NCBI GenBank assembly: GCA_014529385.2
Contig: CM043953.1
Location: 114,226,549 to 114,290,548 of the forward strand
Length of the DNA: 64,000 bases
DNA from: Adiantum capillus-veneris
Lineage: Eukaryota; Streptophyta; Polypodiopsida; Polypodiales; Pteridaceae
Reading direction: 5' to 3'
Shown here: piece after piece, positions 1 through 12,000 of the stretch
Layout of the letters: each line of letters starts with the position of its first letter
Position numbering within the stretch: the first letter of the stretch is position 1
Notes under the pieces: model-generated
The model's database searches: none
What the model saw: only the letters and a program-made list of their open reading frames with translations
Told to the model about the DNA's origin: nothing
Position numbers and translations under genes: made by a program

Positions 1-790
1 TATATAAAGAGAATGTAAAGTGTTTTGACTTTTCAATACCTTAAGGATGTTCATCTCCTAACAATCACCTTTCGCATTGCATTTTAGATGTTTTGCAAGG
101 TTTTTCATTTGTTCGAAATGGTGGGGGCCTAATTGGACCAAACTTCATATATATACATATATATAAGCCTTAAGGTCAGAATATCTATTATAAGAGAGGC
201 TAAAACACTCACAAAACCACAAAAGCAAGTCACACAAGAAAGAAGGAAGCAAGGATAGAATGTTTGGTCTGGAATGTCTTATGATTGGAAACTTTTCAAG
301 CTCCACCCATGAAAATTTTGGAGTAATTTTTCTATTAGTAGGCAGATGACATTTTGGAGCGGACAACATATTTGAAGGTCAAATTGTTTCAGTATTGAAG
401 CTTCTTATGAAATTAACCGGATCTCTTTTTGGCTACCAATTTTAAAAAAGGAGAAAGAAAGACTAGGAAAGGTAAAAATTCAAGAAACCTTAAGAAGAAG
501 AAAAGACAATGGAATGCAAAGAAATGGAGCATGCTCGTGCTCTAACCTCTTTATATAAAGAGAATGTAAAGTCTTTTGACTTTCCCACACCTTAAGGATT
601 TTCATCTTCTAACAATCATCTTTCACTTTGCATTTTAGATGTTTTGCAAGGTTTTTCATTTCTCCAAAATGGTGGGTACCTAATTGGACCACTTCACATA
701 TATATGTCCTGAAGGTTAGAATAGCTTGAACTTACGAATTATATGAGAGGCTAAAACACTCATAAAAACACAAAAGCAAGGTACACAAGA
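1..790. repeat. Direct repeat, two ~240-bp copies 551 bp apart
   Basis: Bases 1-240 and 552-790 are near-identical direct copies, both beginning TATATAAAGAGAATGTAAAG and both ending in a stretch with AGAGGCTAAAACACTCA. The spacer (241-551) is not repeated. The left copy starts at the window edge, so it may extend further. This could be a tandem duplication or the long terminal repeats of a small non-autonomous element; no TG...CA ends or target duplication can be tested because the left side is cut. No coding sequence is seen here. Confidence 0.8.
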
Positions 791-994
791 AAATGGACAA
801 AGAAGAAAAGCTAAATTACCTTCGTAAAAACCCATTTGTTGGCAGTGCCCGCTTACAGGTAGTGATATAGGCGTGGTGCCTATCAAATTGTGTACACATT
901 TTTTAGGCTTTTTTTAACGCTTTCTAGGCTATTTTTTAGGCTTCCTAGTAAAAATAGATTATCTTTCTCCCTCTGTCGTTCAAAGCAGTCAAGT

Positions 995-1034
<40 letters not shown>
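995..1034. repeat. (CT)n microsatellite
   Basis: About 20 CT dinucleotides lie upstream of the PPR exon, in sequence that would be intron or 5' flank of that gene. Confidence 0.95.
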
Positions 1035-1037
<3 letters not shown>

Positions 1038-1418
1038 AGCAGGCAGTGCCGCTGTCTACACGTTAGTGTCGGCCTTGTTTACTTGAAAATGCTTTCAAAA
1101 AAGGTGTAATTTTATGTCTAGCTGCCTGGTGCCATATGCCTTGGCAAGCTAGTGTTGTGTCGTGGAATTTTCTCTTAGAAAATTGTTATCTTTGTTGTCG
1201 TTTTCTGAGGGTGATATATAGGTAACCCTGTTTCATAATACCTTAAAGGGAGGACAGGAAAGATGATCGATCTTATTATACTGATGTGTCCTTATGAGCA
1301 GTTATATTGTTGATGTCAAACCATATGCTGCTTTTGCTGATGTGTCTTTATGAGTATGTTAATTGTGGATGAGCAACACTGCCCTTTTTGATATGTATCA
1401 CTTGAAAGTCAATTTCAG

Positions 1419-3200
1419 GGCTGTTACATACCTAGTGTCATTCCATATACAATGCTGTTGAGGAAGTGTGGTGAAGCAGGCAGGTTTGATCTAGTCGAAA
1501 CTTATTATACAGAGATGTTGCGGGAAGGTTGTGAGCCAGATGAAGTAGTGATATGCAGCTTAATTTGTATATTTGGAAAGGCAAATCGAATAAATGACAT
1601 GATGGCATTTTATACAATGATGCGCTCCCAAGGCCTTGTCCCACCAATTGTGGTATTGAATTTTATGCTTTCTTCCTTGTACAAAGCAGGTTTGTACAAT
1701 AATGCCATTGAAGTTTGGAGAGATTTGCTTACTGCTCGAGTGAAGCCCAACGAATACACTTACGCAGTGATTGTCAATGTTCTCAGAAAGGAACGGAAAT
1801 CTGTAGAGGCTCTTGATGTTTTTGAGGAGATGGTACAGGAGGGGCATCTACCTGACGAGATTCTTTACAGTACAGTCATCAAGATGATGGGAGATTTAGG
1901 AAGGCTAGACAACATTCTAGAGCTTTATGAGCGCATGAAATTACAAGGTTTGACTTTAACTAAGCACACTTACACCTATTTGGTGCATTTCTTTACCAAT
2001 ATTGGTAAGTTCCAAGTAGCAGTTGCCTTTTTCTCTGAAATGCAGAGTCTGGGTTTTCCAGCAGATGAAGTGATATATGGGACAATAATCTCAATTTACG
2101 GTAAATTAGGCATGCTTGCGGATGCTGAGGAGGCTTTCAAAGAGATGGATGAAGCGAAACTACTAGTGTCTGACAGATTATTTGTGTTAATGGCTAGGGT
2201 GAGGATGCAAGCGGGCCAGTTTGATTTGGCACTAGAGCTTTTTGATGAGATGCAATCTCGGGGGTTCGAAATGACAAAGCATGCCTGGATTGTCATGCTA
2301 CAATGCTGTTTGAGGCAGCAGCAGCTAAGTCACGCTGAGTCCGTACTTGATTCCATGTTGGACCGAGGTTTTGCAGATGCAGTCGCATTTACTTGGATGT
2401 TCAATCTGTACAAAAAGATGCAGATGGTTCAAGCTGGGAATGCTTTGATTTTGAAGCTAGAAAATTCAAGTGTACTGCCTGATGAAGAGCTTTATAATGC
2501 CATTCTCAGTCATCTCTGTTATGCAGGCCTCCTGCAACAAGCAGATTTCTATTTTTCATTGATGCAAATGAAGGGCTTCTCTACTGATAAAGCTGTCAAG
2601 ACTATGCTCATGAGGGCTTATGGAAAGGTGGGAAGGGTGGCTGATGCAGCATCGGTCTATCAAAGTTTCAAGCAGGTGGATCCATTGGCAACATCCATAA
2701 TGTTCACTATTCATCATGAATTTGGGAACCAGGAAGCAGCCATGGGGCTTTTCAGATGCTTGTTGGAATGTGATGTAAAGTTATCGGATAAAATTATATC
2801 CAAATATACCAGCCGCGGTAAGTTCTGTCTTCCCTATGCTAATTTTCGGTAGATGAAAACTGCTACTCCTACTCCTTTAATATGGAACAATATTTGGGCT
2901 GCTCCAGGTGCTCGGGATATGGTGGAATCTTTATGTTCTCAAATGCTGACACAGGGCATTCTGCCAAGCGAAGAGACTTTGATCTCTGTTGTCAATGCAT
3001 TTAACAGTACCGAGCAGTGCGAACGAGCACTGAAACTTATAAAGGAAGGGCACAGCGCTGGTTTACAATTCAGCACAAAAATTTATAATGCAATGATCAA
3101 TACATGCAACAAGTGTGGGCAAGAAAGTGAAGCTGAAATGCTACTTCAGACCATGGAGAAGCTGGTTTCTGACGAGGTTGCTTGCGATGTGTCAAAGTAG
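1419..3200 (+). CDS. P-type pentatricopeptide repeat protein, At5g27270/EMB976-like, 5' partial
   Basis: Proteins of this family bind organellar RNA in chloroplasts or mitochondria. The exon starts at 1419, after the acceptor AATTTCAG; the reading frame continues upstream of the first ATG (1452), so earlier exons are missing or outside the window. A 90-bp GT-AG intron (2818-2907) joins the frame exactly (codon G split 1/2) to the second exon, which ends at TAG 3198-3200. The roughly 560 encoded residues form consecutive ~35-residue helical repeats with the usual PPR signature (for example GCEPDEV, KPNEYTYAVI, DEVIYGTIISIYGKLG). From memory the order of repeats matches Arabidopsis At5g27270, a protein of about 1,000 residues required for embryo development. 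The predicted protein stops about two thirds of the way through that family. Either more 3' exons lie downstream unrecognised, or the copy is truncated. No E or DYW editing domain is seen. The family call is firm; ortholog identity is an inference. Confidence 0.85.
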
Positions 3201-4590
3201 CAGGTCCCCAAGCTGATCCTCTTTGTCTTTCTGTCTCGTTGCACTCATCTATGCATGCTTGTGCATACTTACATCGCAAAAAACTCTCCGTTGGGTAGTT
3301 ACAAATGGGAAGTAAAGGTAGCATACCAAGAGCCTTGTGTTTCGTTTCCTTTCATGGTATTAAGTGTTGGACTGCCTCATCGTGTAGCTTGTGACTATCA
3401 CCAACCCATTGGCCAAATACAAGTTTCTGAAAGCTGTCATTCCAGCATTGTAACTTTGAAAAGAAACAGAGGAAGGCTCAATTTTACTGAATAACCATAG
3501 AAATGAAGCTCTAATGAGCATCCATGAGGCATCTTGGGTTGTATGTGTTTTGGCCAAGCTTGACTAAAAATTCTTTCTGTCCAACCATGTGTCCATGCAT
3601 GAACCACTAGAGTTTCAGAAGGCTGTCCTGGTTCCTTTTTCAGAATGATTTCATAATTGTATGGAGAGAGAGAGATCTCTCGCTGTAGATAAGGAAATCC
3701 ATGGGGAGAGCTGGTGATTTGCTATAGAGTGATGTAATCAGATAGAGAGTCAAAGAGATGTAGGGGACAAATGAAATGTTGTATGAACGTTGAAGAAGAC
3801 CGAAGATTAAACACTTTTTCTCTTTAATAGCTGGCTCTGAATAGCTCTAAACACTTTTTATATGTCTAATACACTAGACTCACTTCCTTTTCAACATGTA
3901 AATGACTTAGACCTCCCCTCACAACCACAGCTTAAAACTCACATTATCATGGAATCTCAAGATACAACGACAAGAGTTTTTTATATGTAAATTATGCTCA
4001 ATGTGGCCCCGAAATCTCCTGTGTCCATGAAAAAAATCTCTATTTGCTCCCTTCAGTGAGAGGTTGCGCCTAGTACACAAAGAGACTCCCATGAGGACCT
4101 TTCTCCAGTTCACCCGGATGGCGAATTCCCTCTTGACCGCTGGCCTGCCTACTCAAAGGAGACCCCATGCCTCAGCAGCAACCCATCTTCCATTGTCAAA
4201 TCCCTCTTTAGCACTATAAGAGACCCTTCTCTTCAATTGATTGCCCCCTCAGCAGTCCTATCTGAGTCTCTTCCGCGCTAGCTGCCTTACGGCTCCTACC
4301 TTCTCCTGGCTCCCCTTCTCCTTCCTAGCGCAATTGACTCAAAGGGGGATAAGGGTCTTGAAATAATGCTAACCACCAACTTTGGAACTGGTGGCTGAGG
4401 GGACTAAATGTTAAAGTTATGTCATCTCAAATGAAATGCCAATGTGATCTCATTATTTATTTTGGCCTTTAGGTATTTATTTTACTTATTTGTCAAAGTT
4501 TGGGTAGGGCAATTTACTTAGGTGGGTATATATGCAACCCATTGTCCCCATTGTAAAAGTATCAATTCATTGCCAAGATTGGTTGGTTCA

Positions 4591-4594
<4 letters not shown>
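3201..4594. other. Gene-free stretch 3' of the PPR gene
   Basis: The short open frames here have no recognisable motif or coding character. The first part is the probable 3' untranslated region of the PPR gene. No further PPR motif was found that would supply the missing C-terminal part. Confidence 0.6.

Positions 4595-4632
<38 letters not shown>
4595..4632. repeat. (CT)n microsatellite
   Basis: About 19 CT dinucleotides followed by a C-rich stretch to about 4,800. Open frames across it are low-complexity artefacts. Confidence 0.95.
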
Positions 4633-4635
<3 letters not shown>

Positions 4636-4969
4636 CCTGCCCCGTGCAAGCCAACGCCCTGTAGACCCTGTGCGCCAACAAACTCCTGCAACCACCGCCC
4701 GCATCGGCCCTGTCGGTACTGTCCAGCAACGCTGACGGTACTGCCCCGTGAAGCGGCCGCCTAACAGTCGCCAGCAATGCCCTCGCTGGCCTGTGTAGCC
4801 TCCGCCCGAGTAAGAGAATACATGGCTTAATATAATAATCAAACCCTACACATAAGCAAGAGGTTTGTCGGTTTTGTGTGGTCACTCAGCGAAAGAGAAG
4901 CTTTCCTTTGGAAGCATGACGACCAACTAAAAACCCCCGAAGACCGTTGGGCGAACACGACCGAGCATT

Positions 4970-5239
4970 GCTGCCGTCTTAGCGGCACCGAACAAATTAG
5001 ATCGAATCGAGCGACTCCAAGTAGATCTCGATCGGGTCATGGAGGAGAATTGCGATCTCAAAGCTCGCCTTAGCAAGCTTAAGGCACGATTTGAGTCCAT
5101 GGCCGATCTTACAACCAACAAAGTGAAAGAAGTCGAAGCCAAGGTCATCGAAATCCACTCGGCAACACTTGCTAAAATGAAGACATGTGTGACAGTAGAG
5201 CTTCGAGAACAACGACTTCAAGAAGAAAACACCCTCTAG
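4970..5239 (+). mobile_element. Coiled-coil gag-like remnant
   Basis: The frame running from about 4,976 to the stop at 5,239 encodes an uninterrupted heptad-rich helix (pieces such as LDRIERLQVDLDRVMEEN and LTTNKVKEVEAKVIEIH), extending upstream of the ATG at 5,039. Short coiled-coil openings of this kind precede the capsid region in some plant Ty3/gypsy polyproteins. It abuts an opposite-strand gypsy protease fragment, which supports a retroelement origin. No capsid domain is visible, so the assignment is weak. Confidence 0.35.
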
Positions 5240-5581
5240 ATCTGCATAGCCAAGCTGTTGAACTATCTGAGTGTTGACGAAATTATTAGAACATCCGCTG
5301 TCCACCAAAACATTGATGGAGCGACCGTTAAGTGTTCCAAGAAAGCTCAAAACTTGCTTTGAGAGAGGCTCCAAAACTGAAGAATTGCACTGAGCATGCT
5401 TCATAAGAATAGTCGTATCCTCTGAGACACGAATCGTATTGACCACAGATTTTCCTTTATCCTTAGTAGAATCTGGTTGTTCAAAATTCGATGATGTTTC
5501 TGCGTTGAAATTTCTTTGTGAATTAAACGGATTTGGTTTCTTTGGACATTGAAAACAAAGAGAGTGGAGATGTGAGTGCAA
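5240..5581 (-). mobile_element. Ty3/gypsy gag-protease fragment
   Basis: Read on the minus strand, the frame contains LVDSGCSNNFVNTQIVQQL. This is the aspartic-protease active-site pattern (hydrophobic-hydrophobic-D-S/T-G) followed by the N-F-V/I seen in plant gypsy polyproteins. Upstream lies a polar linker, as expected between zinc knuckle and protease. The fragment stops at about 5,235 against the plus-strand coiled-coil remnant. No RT or integrase follows, so this is a scrap of a broken element. Confidence 0.65.
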
Positions 5582-5609
5582 AGTGCATGAGAGTGCTAGA
5601 CACGTCGAT

Positions 5610-5800
5610 CACATCCTTGTACGCATGAAATCCGTGACCCAATTTGTAAATCGAAACCATTTTTTGATGAGCGAGAAGCTTTGAGGGAAAACCATATTTT
5701 TACGAACGAGAAGATTTGAATAAAAACCATATTGTTGTGCGTGTATGAAGGAAAAAGCAATGAAATTGCTACAATCTATTCAACATGTGTACATGCGCGT
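5610..5800. repeat. Dispersed repeat, copy 1 (second copy 19,347-19,510)
   Basis: About 190 bp here match 19,347-19,510 in the same orientation, including CCCAATTTGTAAATCGAAACC, ACGAGAAG-TTTGAA and TATTCAACATGTGTACAT. Both copies hold two tandem versions of a ~35-bp unit ending AAACCATATT, and both run into a GT-rich stretch. The copy at 19.3 kb lies just 5' of a Harbinger remnant, so the repeat could be a transposon end. Confidence 0.75.
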
Positions 5801-5806
5801 GCGCAC

Positions 5807-5871
<65 letters not shown>
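5807..5871. repeat. (GT)n(GA)n compound microsatellite
   Basis: Nine GT units (5,807-5,824) pass directly into about 23 GA units (5,825-5,871). Confidence 0.95.
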
Positions 5872-5873
<2 letters not shown>

Positions 5874-6154
5874 AGGTCTCTACTTCCGAATTTCACACAA
5901 GTTCTATTATGCATTTGAATTTTTCAACCATCACTCATTATTCGAGTTCAAATTATGAACCGTATGTTGAGAAAACCTAGAATTTAAAATTTACGCTACA
6001 AAATTTTGACATGTTTAGCTATACAAAAGACTGTTTAATTTATTACAATACTTATTTACTGATTGTATAATTTTCTCTTACTAGTGTAAAGTTAGTCTAA
6101 GACTATAAAGTTTAGCTTGAAAATGTAAAGTAAGTTATCATTAAAGAAATAAAT

Positions 6155-6316
6155 AAAATAATTATAAAGTCAAAAGATACACATGGACGACACATGAAGG
6201 CACATGGACTCACCTAAACTCACATTGGAGGGGACAAAATAATTATAAAGTCAAAGGATACACATGGAGGACACATGAAGGCTCATGGACTCACTGGGAC
6301 TCACATAAAAGGGGAC
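6155..6316. repeat. Two-copy tandem repeat, 81-bp period
   Basis: AAAATAATTATAAAGTCAAA starts at 6,155 and again at 6,236. Each copy continues with ATACACATGGA(C/G)GACACATGAAGG and a GGACTCAC tail. The copies differ at a few positions. Confidence 0.85.
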
Positions 6317-6659
6317 AAAGTGGGACACATAGTCACATGAAAAGGAGAGGTTAGTCTTGATTAATCTTAATGAGGAGGGTTGTGTGGCCTTATCTCTTGA
6401 TGATGAGGACAAATTGGTCAAGCTGATGGTACCACAAGAGGACCAAAAACGCGAGTATGAATTTTTAAAAAAAAGTAAAATTCTATAAAAAATTATATTT
6501 TTCTTTTTTGGAACAAAAGTTGGACGTTTTTTTTTCTGCTATTAATAGAGCATCCATACTCACATTTTAAACATAAATATTGTCTCTATAGCGCTCACGA
6601 AGTGCTGTCACTTCTCTTAGAGAGACGGCGTCCATAAAACACTAAGAGAGCAAAAATTC

Positions 6660-6801
6660 TACTGAATTAGTAAGGTACGTATTAATTAAGCATTCAATTA
6701 GCTTTAGAAATGATGTGTGTATTCTCTCTTATTCTAATCTCTCTAATAGATTAGTAAGATTCAATTAGCTTCAGGAATGATGTGTATGTGTTATCTCTTA
6801 C
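6660..6801. repeat. ~62-bp minisatellite array, left part
   Basis: Units contain AATCTCTCTAATAGATTAGTAAGATTCAATTAGCTTTAG followed by ATGTGTG and a CT-rich stretch. About two units precede the CACTA insertion at 6,802; the array resumes at 14,390 after the transposon. Confidence 0.85.
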
Positions 6802-6813
6802 CACTACAAGAGG
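6802..6813 (+). repeat. Left terminal inverted repeat of the CACTA element
   Basis: CACTACAAGAGG matches the inverse of the right end over 12 bp; similarity stops at base 13. Confidence 0.95.
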
Positions 6814-6849
6814 TTGTGTGCTCTTGTGACGCTGTTAGCGACGGAAATA

Positions 6850-7078
6850 CACTGGGTTTTTATAACCCCCGGCGTCGCTAAAACCGTCGCTAAGAGCGTC
6901 GCTACGAGAGCGTCGCTATATGCGTCGTTATAGGCGTCGCTATATGCATCGCTATAAGCGTCGCTATATAGCGATGCTCATAGCGACGGTTATAGCGACG
7001 TTTACACAAAAGACTATAGCGACGCTCATAGCGACGCTACAGAGCCATAAATAGCGACGCTCATAGCGACGCCCTAGA
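6850..7078. repeat. CACTA left subterminal repeat array
   Basis: Roughly a dozen copies of GCGTCGCTA(T) or its inverse TAGCGACGC are interspersed over 230 bp, with spacers such as AAGAGC and CATA. In En/Spm such motifs bind the element-encoded TNPA protein and control transposition; here that role is inferred from position. Confidence 0.85.
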
Positions 7079-7090
7079 GATTTTTTTTTT

Positions 7091-7119
7091 GGTGGCAGGG
7101 CATTGAATGCCCTGCCACC
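7091..7119. repeat. Perfect 14-bp hairpin inside the CACTA left end
   Basis: GGTGGCAGGGCATT (7,091-7,104) is followed after one base by its exact inverse (7,106-7,119). A T-tract of about ten bases precedes it. It is GC-rich, unlike the surrounding sequence, and could act as a terminator or processing hairpin, or be a small nested inverted repeat. Confidence 0.85.
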
Positions 7120-7218
7120 CATCAACCATATTGTACTTGATTCACTTTTTTAAAAAAAGTGCAAGGGTAGATAATAGACCCAAAATAGTCACCCACAAGA
7201 CACATTGTTTGCAAAATT

Positions 7219-7320
7219 GACAATTGTACACATCATAGGCAAAATGAATTGATTGGCAAATGTAATAATGACAATTGTACAACATCATAGGCATAAAGAA
7301 TTGATTGGCAAAAGGAACTG
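7219..7320. repeat. Two-copy tandem repeat, ~51-bp period
   Basis: GACAATTGTAC begins at 7,219 and again at 7,270; both copies contain CATCATAGGCA and GAATTGATTGGCAAA. It lies in the 3' flank of the TNPA-like gene. Confidence 0.8.
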
Positions 7321-7413
7321 CGGTGACAAATGTAATAATATACATGGTTCAAAAAGACGTATAAAATCCGTCTCATGATACATAAGCTATGAGAAACCCT
7401 AAACTAATGCTAT

Positions 7414-8732
7414 CTAGCTACGGCTAAACTGACGTCGTCTAGTCAGACGTCTCATCGCGTCCAAGCGGCGTATCTGTCGGATTTTGCAAAAAAAGACAAT
7501 AAGACAGCTTTCAGTAAGTATAAACATATAACGACATTTATAAAACAATACAAAAAATAAAAAAGAGTAAACCCTAATACTAACCATGCCGCCGCGAGAA
7601 CTGAGAATGTCCATCAGGGCGTTTAAGCCCTTCCTGCCTGCGTACTCGCGCTCGTACGGTGTGGGATCACGTCCTGTCATCGACCACTGTCAAAACATAC
7701 AAAGATTTTATTATGTTAGAATTAAAAAACTCATAAACCTTAAACTATCGAACATAAAGAGCAATGTGAAAACACTTACAAAATCGGCCTCAAATGATGC
7801 CCATCCACCGCTCCCCAAGTGGTACGAGCTCCCTGCCTCTACTCGCGCTCTGGCTGCATCCTTTTGTTGCTTCCACCTGTCGGGATTCTCGCGCGCTGCT
7901 TTCTTCGCATTCTTCCAATCTTCTTTGGCCAGCCAATCTGGCCTGTTCCACCCATTTTTGATTGCTTTTTGCACTTCGGAACGCTTGTGTTTGCAGTATT
8001 CGCGCATTCGAATCTTCATCAGGTCTTCATTGAAGCGCTGATCCCGTGTTGGAACGGGAAACTCATCATGAAGTATGCTGATGACTTTGTTTTTTAAATC
8101 ACTTGGTACTTCACTCCATTTGTTTAGTATGTAGTGTCTAAACAGCTGAGAGCAAAGACCATGCATGCGCGAGATCACCTTCTTGCCGTCATCATCCATG
8201 ATGATGCCGCCGCTGATGTCGACGGAGTAAAGCAAGCCCTCTGGCCGGTGACGCGTGAACCTGGGTGTCCCGGCAGGGGTCTCTAGCGGCGTGTCGATGG
8301 GGGTACGGACGTCAGGTGTCTCCACTGGCGTCTGGGCCCCGAAGTGAGGAGTGTCGAGTGGGGTGGCTCCTGGCGGAGTAGGTAGAGGTGTGTAGCTTCT
8401 AGGAACAGTCAGCCGTGCAAAACCTGACGTAGATGGCGATGCTGTGGCTGGTGTGGGGGCGGGCAAAGAAGGGGAGGGTAAAGAGCTTCGTCGAACACGA
8501 GGCGGTGTGGAGGCATCGGTGGCGGAATCCCCACAACAACCGCCACCGCCACCACTAGAGCGCCGGTGTTTAGACGAGTGTGAAGCTCGTCTCGTCGACG
8601 CCGAAGCTTCGGAGCGCGCCGAATGCTCCGAAAGAGAGGGAGATGCGGATGGAGTAGGAACGCGCGATGACGCTCCACGTACCACTGTCTCTGCTGCGGT
8701 GACAAAGAAGAAAGAAACTCCTCATCATCCAT
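7414..8732 (-). CDS. CACTA TNPA/TNPD-like DNA-binding protein
   Basis: This is the second gene of the CACTA element and probably binds the subterminal repeats. The large exon ends at 7,780 (donor GTAAGT). It joins in phase to 7,686-7,585 (after TTTTGACAG) and then to 7,473-7,414 (after ATCCGACAG), ending in TAG. The N-terminal half is low complexity, with repeated TP steps (ETPxxTP, DTPLETPAGTP). The C-terminal half is the recognisable plant transposase-associated region: MDDDGKKVI, then a stretch with basic and aromatic residues (NKWSEVP, NGWNRPDW), and MTGRDPTPYE across the splice. The 5' end is unresolved. The ATG at 8,732 (MDDEEFLSSLSPQQRQW) is in another frame from the main exon, so either a further small intron or a 1-2 base indel lies near 8,690. 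No stop interrupts the rest. It sits 0.27 kb downstream of the transposase gene on the same strand. Confidence 0.7.
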
Positions 8733-9004
8733 ACCTGCATTAAACACACGAATATTTAAACTGAATATTGAATAAATAGAGTAGACAATGACGCAAAGAC
8801 CATTAAATACAATGACGTAATGACGCATATAAATACAATGACGCAATGAATTGAGTGATAGAAGAGGCAAGTCGAAAACTCAGAATTTTCAATCAAAAGA
8901 TGTGAGTGCGAGTAGAAAAGAGCGTTATACACCATGGAAGGTACTTAGAGAGCCAGAGCTTTTACAACACGGAGCAAAATTGTTCAAATACAATATTTGT
9001 GGCT

Positions 9005-12000
9005 TTAAGAGATCTCTCTCTCATCCTCGCATAACTCAGCATAACTTCCTATATCTATATAGAGCTCTCCGTTTAAACACATATCCTTTGTTTCATTTTG
9101 TAGCTCCTCTGCATGCACCCCATATAGAGTAGTAGCATCTTGATGCTCGTCTGGCACCACCGCAGCGGCTTCTGATTGAGCATCTTCTCTGATCTCCTCC
9201 ATTGATGTCGTTGTGATTTGCACATGGTAGCCTTCATACGTCCTTGCACTACGAGGGGCTACCTCTATGACGTACCACCAGTTTGATGTAGACTTTGTAG
9301 GATGAAATATTACCTGCCAGAGCCACATAACTTACATGAGAGCTTTCAAGCACATAACTTGTAAAAGGGGGATGTTAACTATTTACATACTTACTTGTTC
9401 ACAATGCTCGGGTAGTACGAAAGTGTCTCTTAGGTCAGTCCATTTCTTAGTAGAATCCACCTCAAGAAAACCAGACTCTCCTCTACGCACAGTAGCGTTG
9501 CGACCCTCCATGATTATCTTGAACCATTGCACGTCGAACAAGTCGACAAAAAATCCTCTGTAATCGATCCTCAAAATCTCTTACAGCGTGCCGAAGTAAG
9601 TGAGTTCCGCCACCACAGGATCTGCATCAGAGGAACGTCGTCGACTAGACTGTTCAAATTTTGCCATGATTCCACAATCTTGAGTAAAACGCTTTTTGTC
9701 GATTCGTTCCACCCTAAAATGTCGACCTTTACACCATGCTGCTGTGTATGACTTATACTACAACGAACAAAGATTATGAGTGGCCGTTCAAACGTTTATA
9801 AATAAAGTCACTTGCTAGTCGTACATTGCAAACTTACCTTGGTCGCGCAATCCCGAGAGTACTCCCAGTCTTCTTCAGTCACTTCGTCACCGCATTGTTG
9901 TGCGCTTTTCAATTGGTTGTGCAACCATCTTAAGCTCATGAAGGTTGGTAGGCTCTCCAGAACCGCTGGATAGTGCATCGGTGGTCGTCTTCCCCGTCTC
10001 CACTCGATTCGTGCTCTTTGTCGCTCTTGCTTTGCATCCTCATATTGTGAAATCCACTTTTGCATCACTGGATTGTGAAGCATGCAAAATCGGTTGATTT
10101 TAGCCTCTAGATCTTCCGTCATCTTCTTCTCAACACCGAGATTGCACATGACAATCCCAGATATGCGCTCATCATCTATGGTTCGCCATAGCGTGTCCCG
10201 GGATTTATCAAATCCGTCTAGCCACTCTCCAATGTACACTAGGGACTCTGATACCAACCAACCTTCTGCCATGCTACCCTCCGGACGTGCCTTTTGACGC
10301 ACATATCCCTTAAGCGTTTTCATGAAATGCTCTAAGAAGAACATCCATCTGGAATGAACTGTGCCAGCTATTTCCACCTCATCAACTATGTGAACAAGAA
10401 GATGCACGTGAATGGTTAGCATTGTAGTAGGAAAATGTTTCTCAAACATGCACACAAGCTCCGCAGCATTTAGTTTGGCGAATGGTATGGAGTCTACGTT
10501 GATCTCCTTTTGTGAGATCCATTGCACCAGCTTTGCAAGTTTGTAGATAGTGTTACGGATGTCGAGAGACAAACATCCCTCAATGGCAACCGGTAAAATA
10601 AACTGTAAAGTATGTGCAGCAATGATATTAAAGTCCACATTTTATGCAATGATATTAAAGTCCACTATGAACGTACCTGACACATTTTATGCCAATCGTG
10701 TGACTTCAAACCGGTAAGCTTTCCTTCTTTAGTAAAACACGTTCAGAGCGAGTGCATTACGCCAGTGGGGGTCCGCAAAGATCGAATGGTCTCTTTTACT
10801 TTGCGTTCTTGGGCTCCTGTGAAAATCCATGGTGCTTTAGGGAGTTTTATCGATCCATCAGACGCTGTTTGCGGCCAATATTGCTCCATACGATCCACAT
10901 TTCTAAGGTCAACTCTGGCTCCCAAAGTATCTTTCTTGCCGGTCAAATGGTCCCATAGTAGATTACCCACATTCTGAATATGTGCATTGGATCGAGCAAG
11001 TGATTGATCATGAGTCGGGGCCAGTATGGTCCTCGTACCATAGAGATAGTCTCTTCATCCCTGGAGGCAATCCGTCATCGCACATCTCCTTCTGCTCTAA
11101 CCATGCTTGTGCAGACATCCTTGGTGGCTCTCTTCCCAAAAAGCCGTCGCGTAACACATGATTCTCTGGAAGATATGCTTGATGACCTTCGTAGATTTGC
11201 TTCTTCAGTGAGGGTGCCCTACGTGCATTCAGTTTAGGTTCACATGTGACACATGCTCTGTATCCGCTTGTTTGAAGCCCTGCATGTATACACATGATAA
11301 TAGATCAACTATGGGAAAAAACAAGATTTACAGTGTCTGAGTGAGGAGTGTCAATAGATCACCTGAGCATTCGATTAGCCCGGGATAGTCATCATTAGAA
11401 TGCCTCTGATCAAAGCATTCCGTCGTCCTGTGTGTCGGCTCATATCCACCACCTCTATGCCAATCCACAATTGTTGTAGCTCTTCCAATAGTGGACGAAG
11501 ATACACATCCATATTCCCCACTTTATATCGCCCTGGCACAATCAAGCTTAGCCATAGGTGCCCCTTCTTCGTAGTCAACCACGGGGGAATGTTGTAGTTG
11601 ACGATGACAACGGGCCATACACTGTAAGATGTTGATCTTTGACCAAATGGATTTACGCCATCCATAGCCAGGCCTAAGCGCAAATTTCGAGCTTCCCTGG
11701 CAAAATCCGACCATGTTCCATCTATATGTTTCCACGCTATGCAATCTGCAAGAATTCATAGCACACCATCCGAAGATTTATTCTCCTCATGCCATGATGC
11801 TAGGGCGGCCATGGACTTACATTCGAAGAAATGCTTGATACGAGGAAGCAGAGGGAAATGTCGCAAAACCTTTTGTGGAATTTTTGTCCCGTGGAGATCT
11901 ACTCGATATCTTTCGGAATCACATTTCGGACACTTCTCCATGTCTATGTATTCCCCTCTGAAAAGAATGCAGTCATTAGGACAAGCGTGGATAGAATTGT

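Noticed and set aside
3255-3557. Short frames downstream of the PPR stop, considered as a further exon
   Set aside because: They contain no PPR-like helices and no splice signals fitting the upstream phase.
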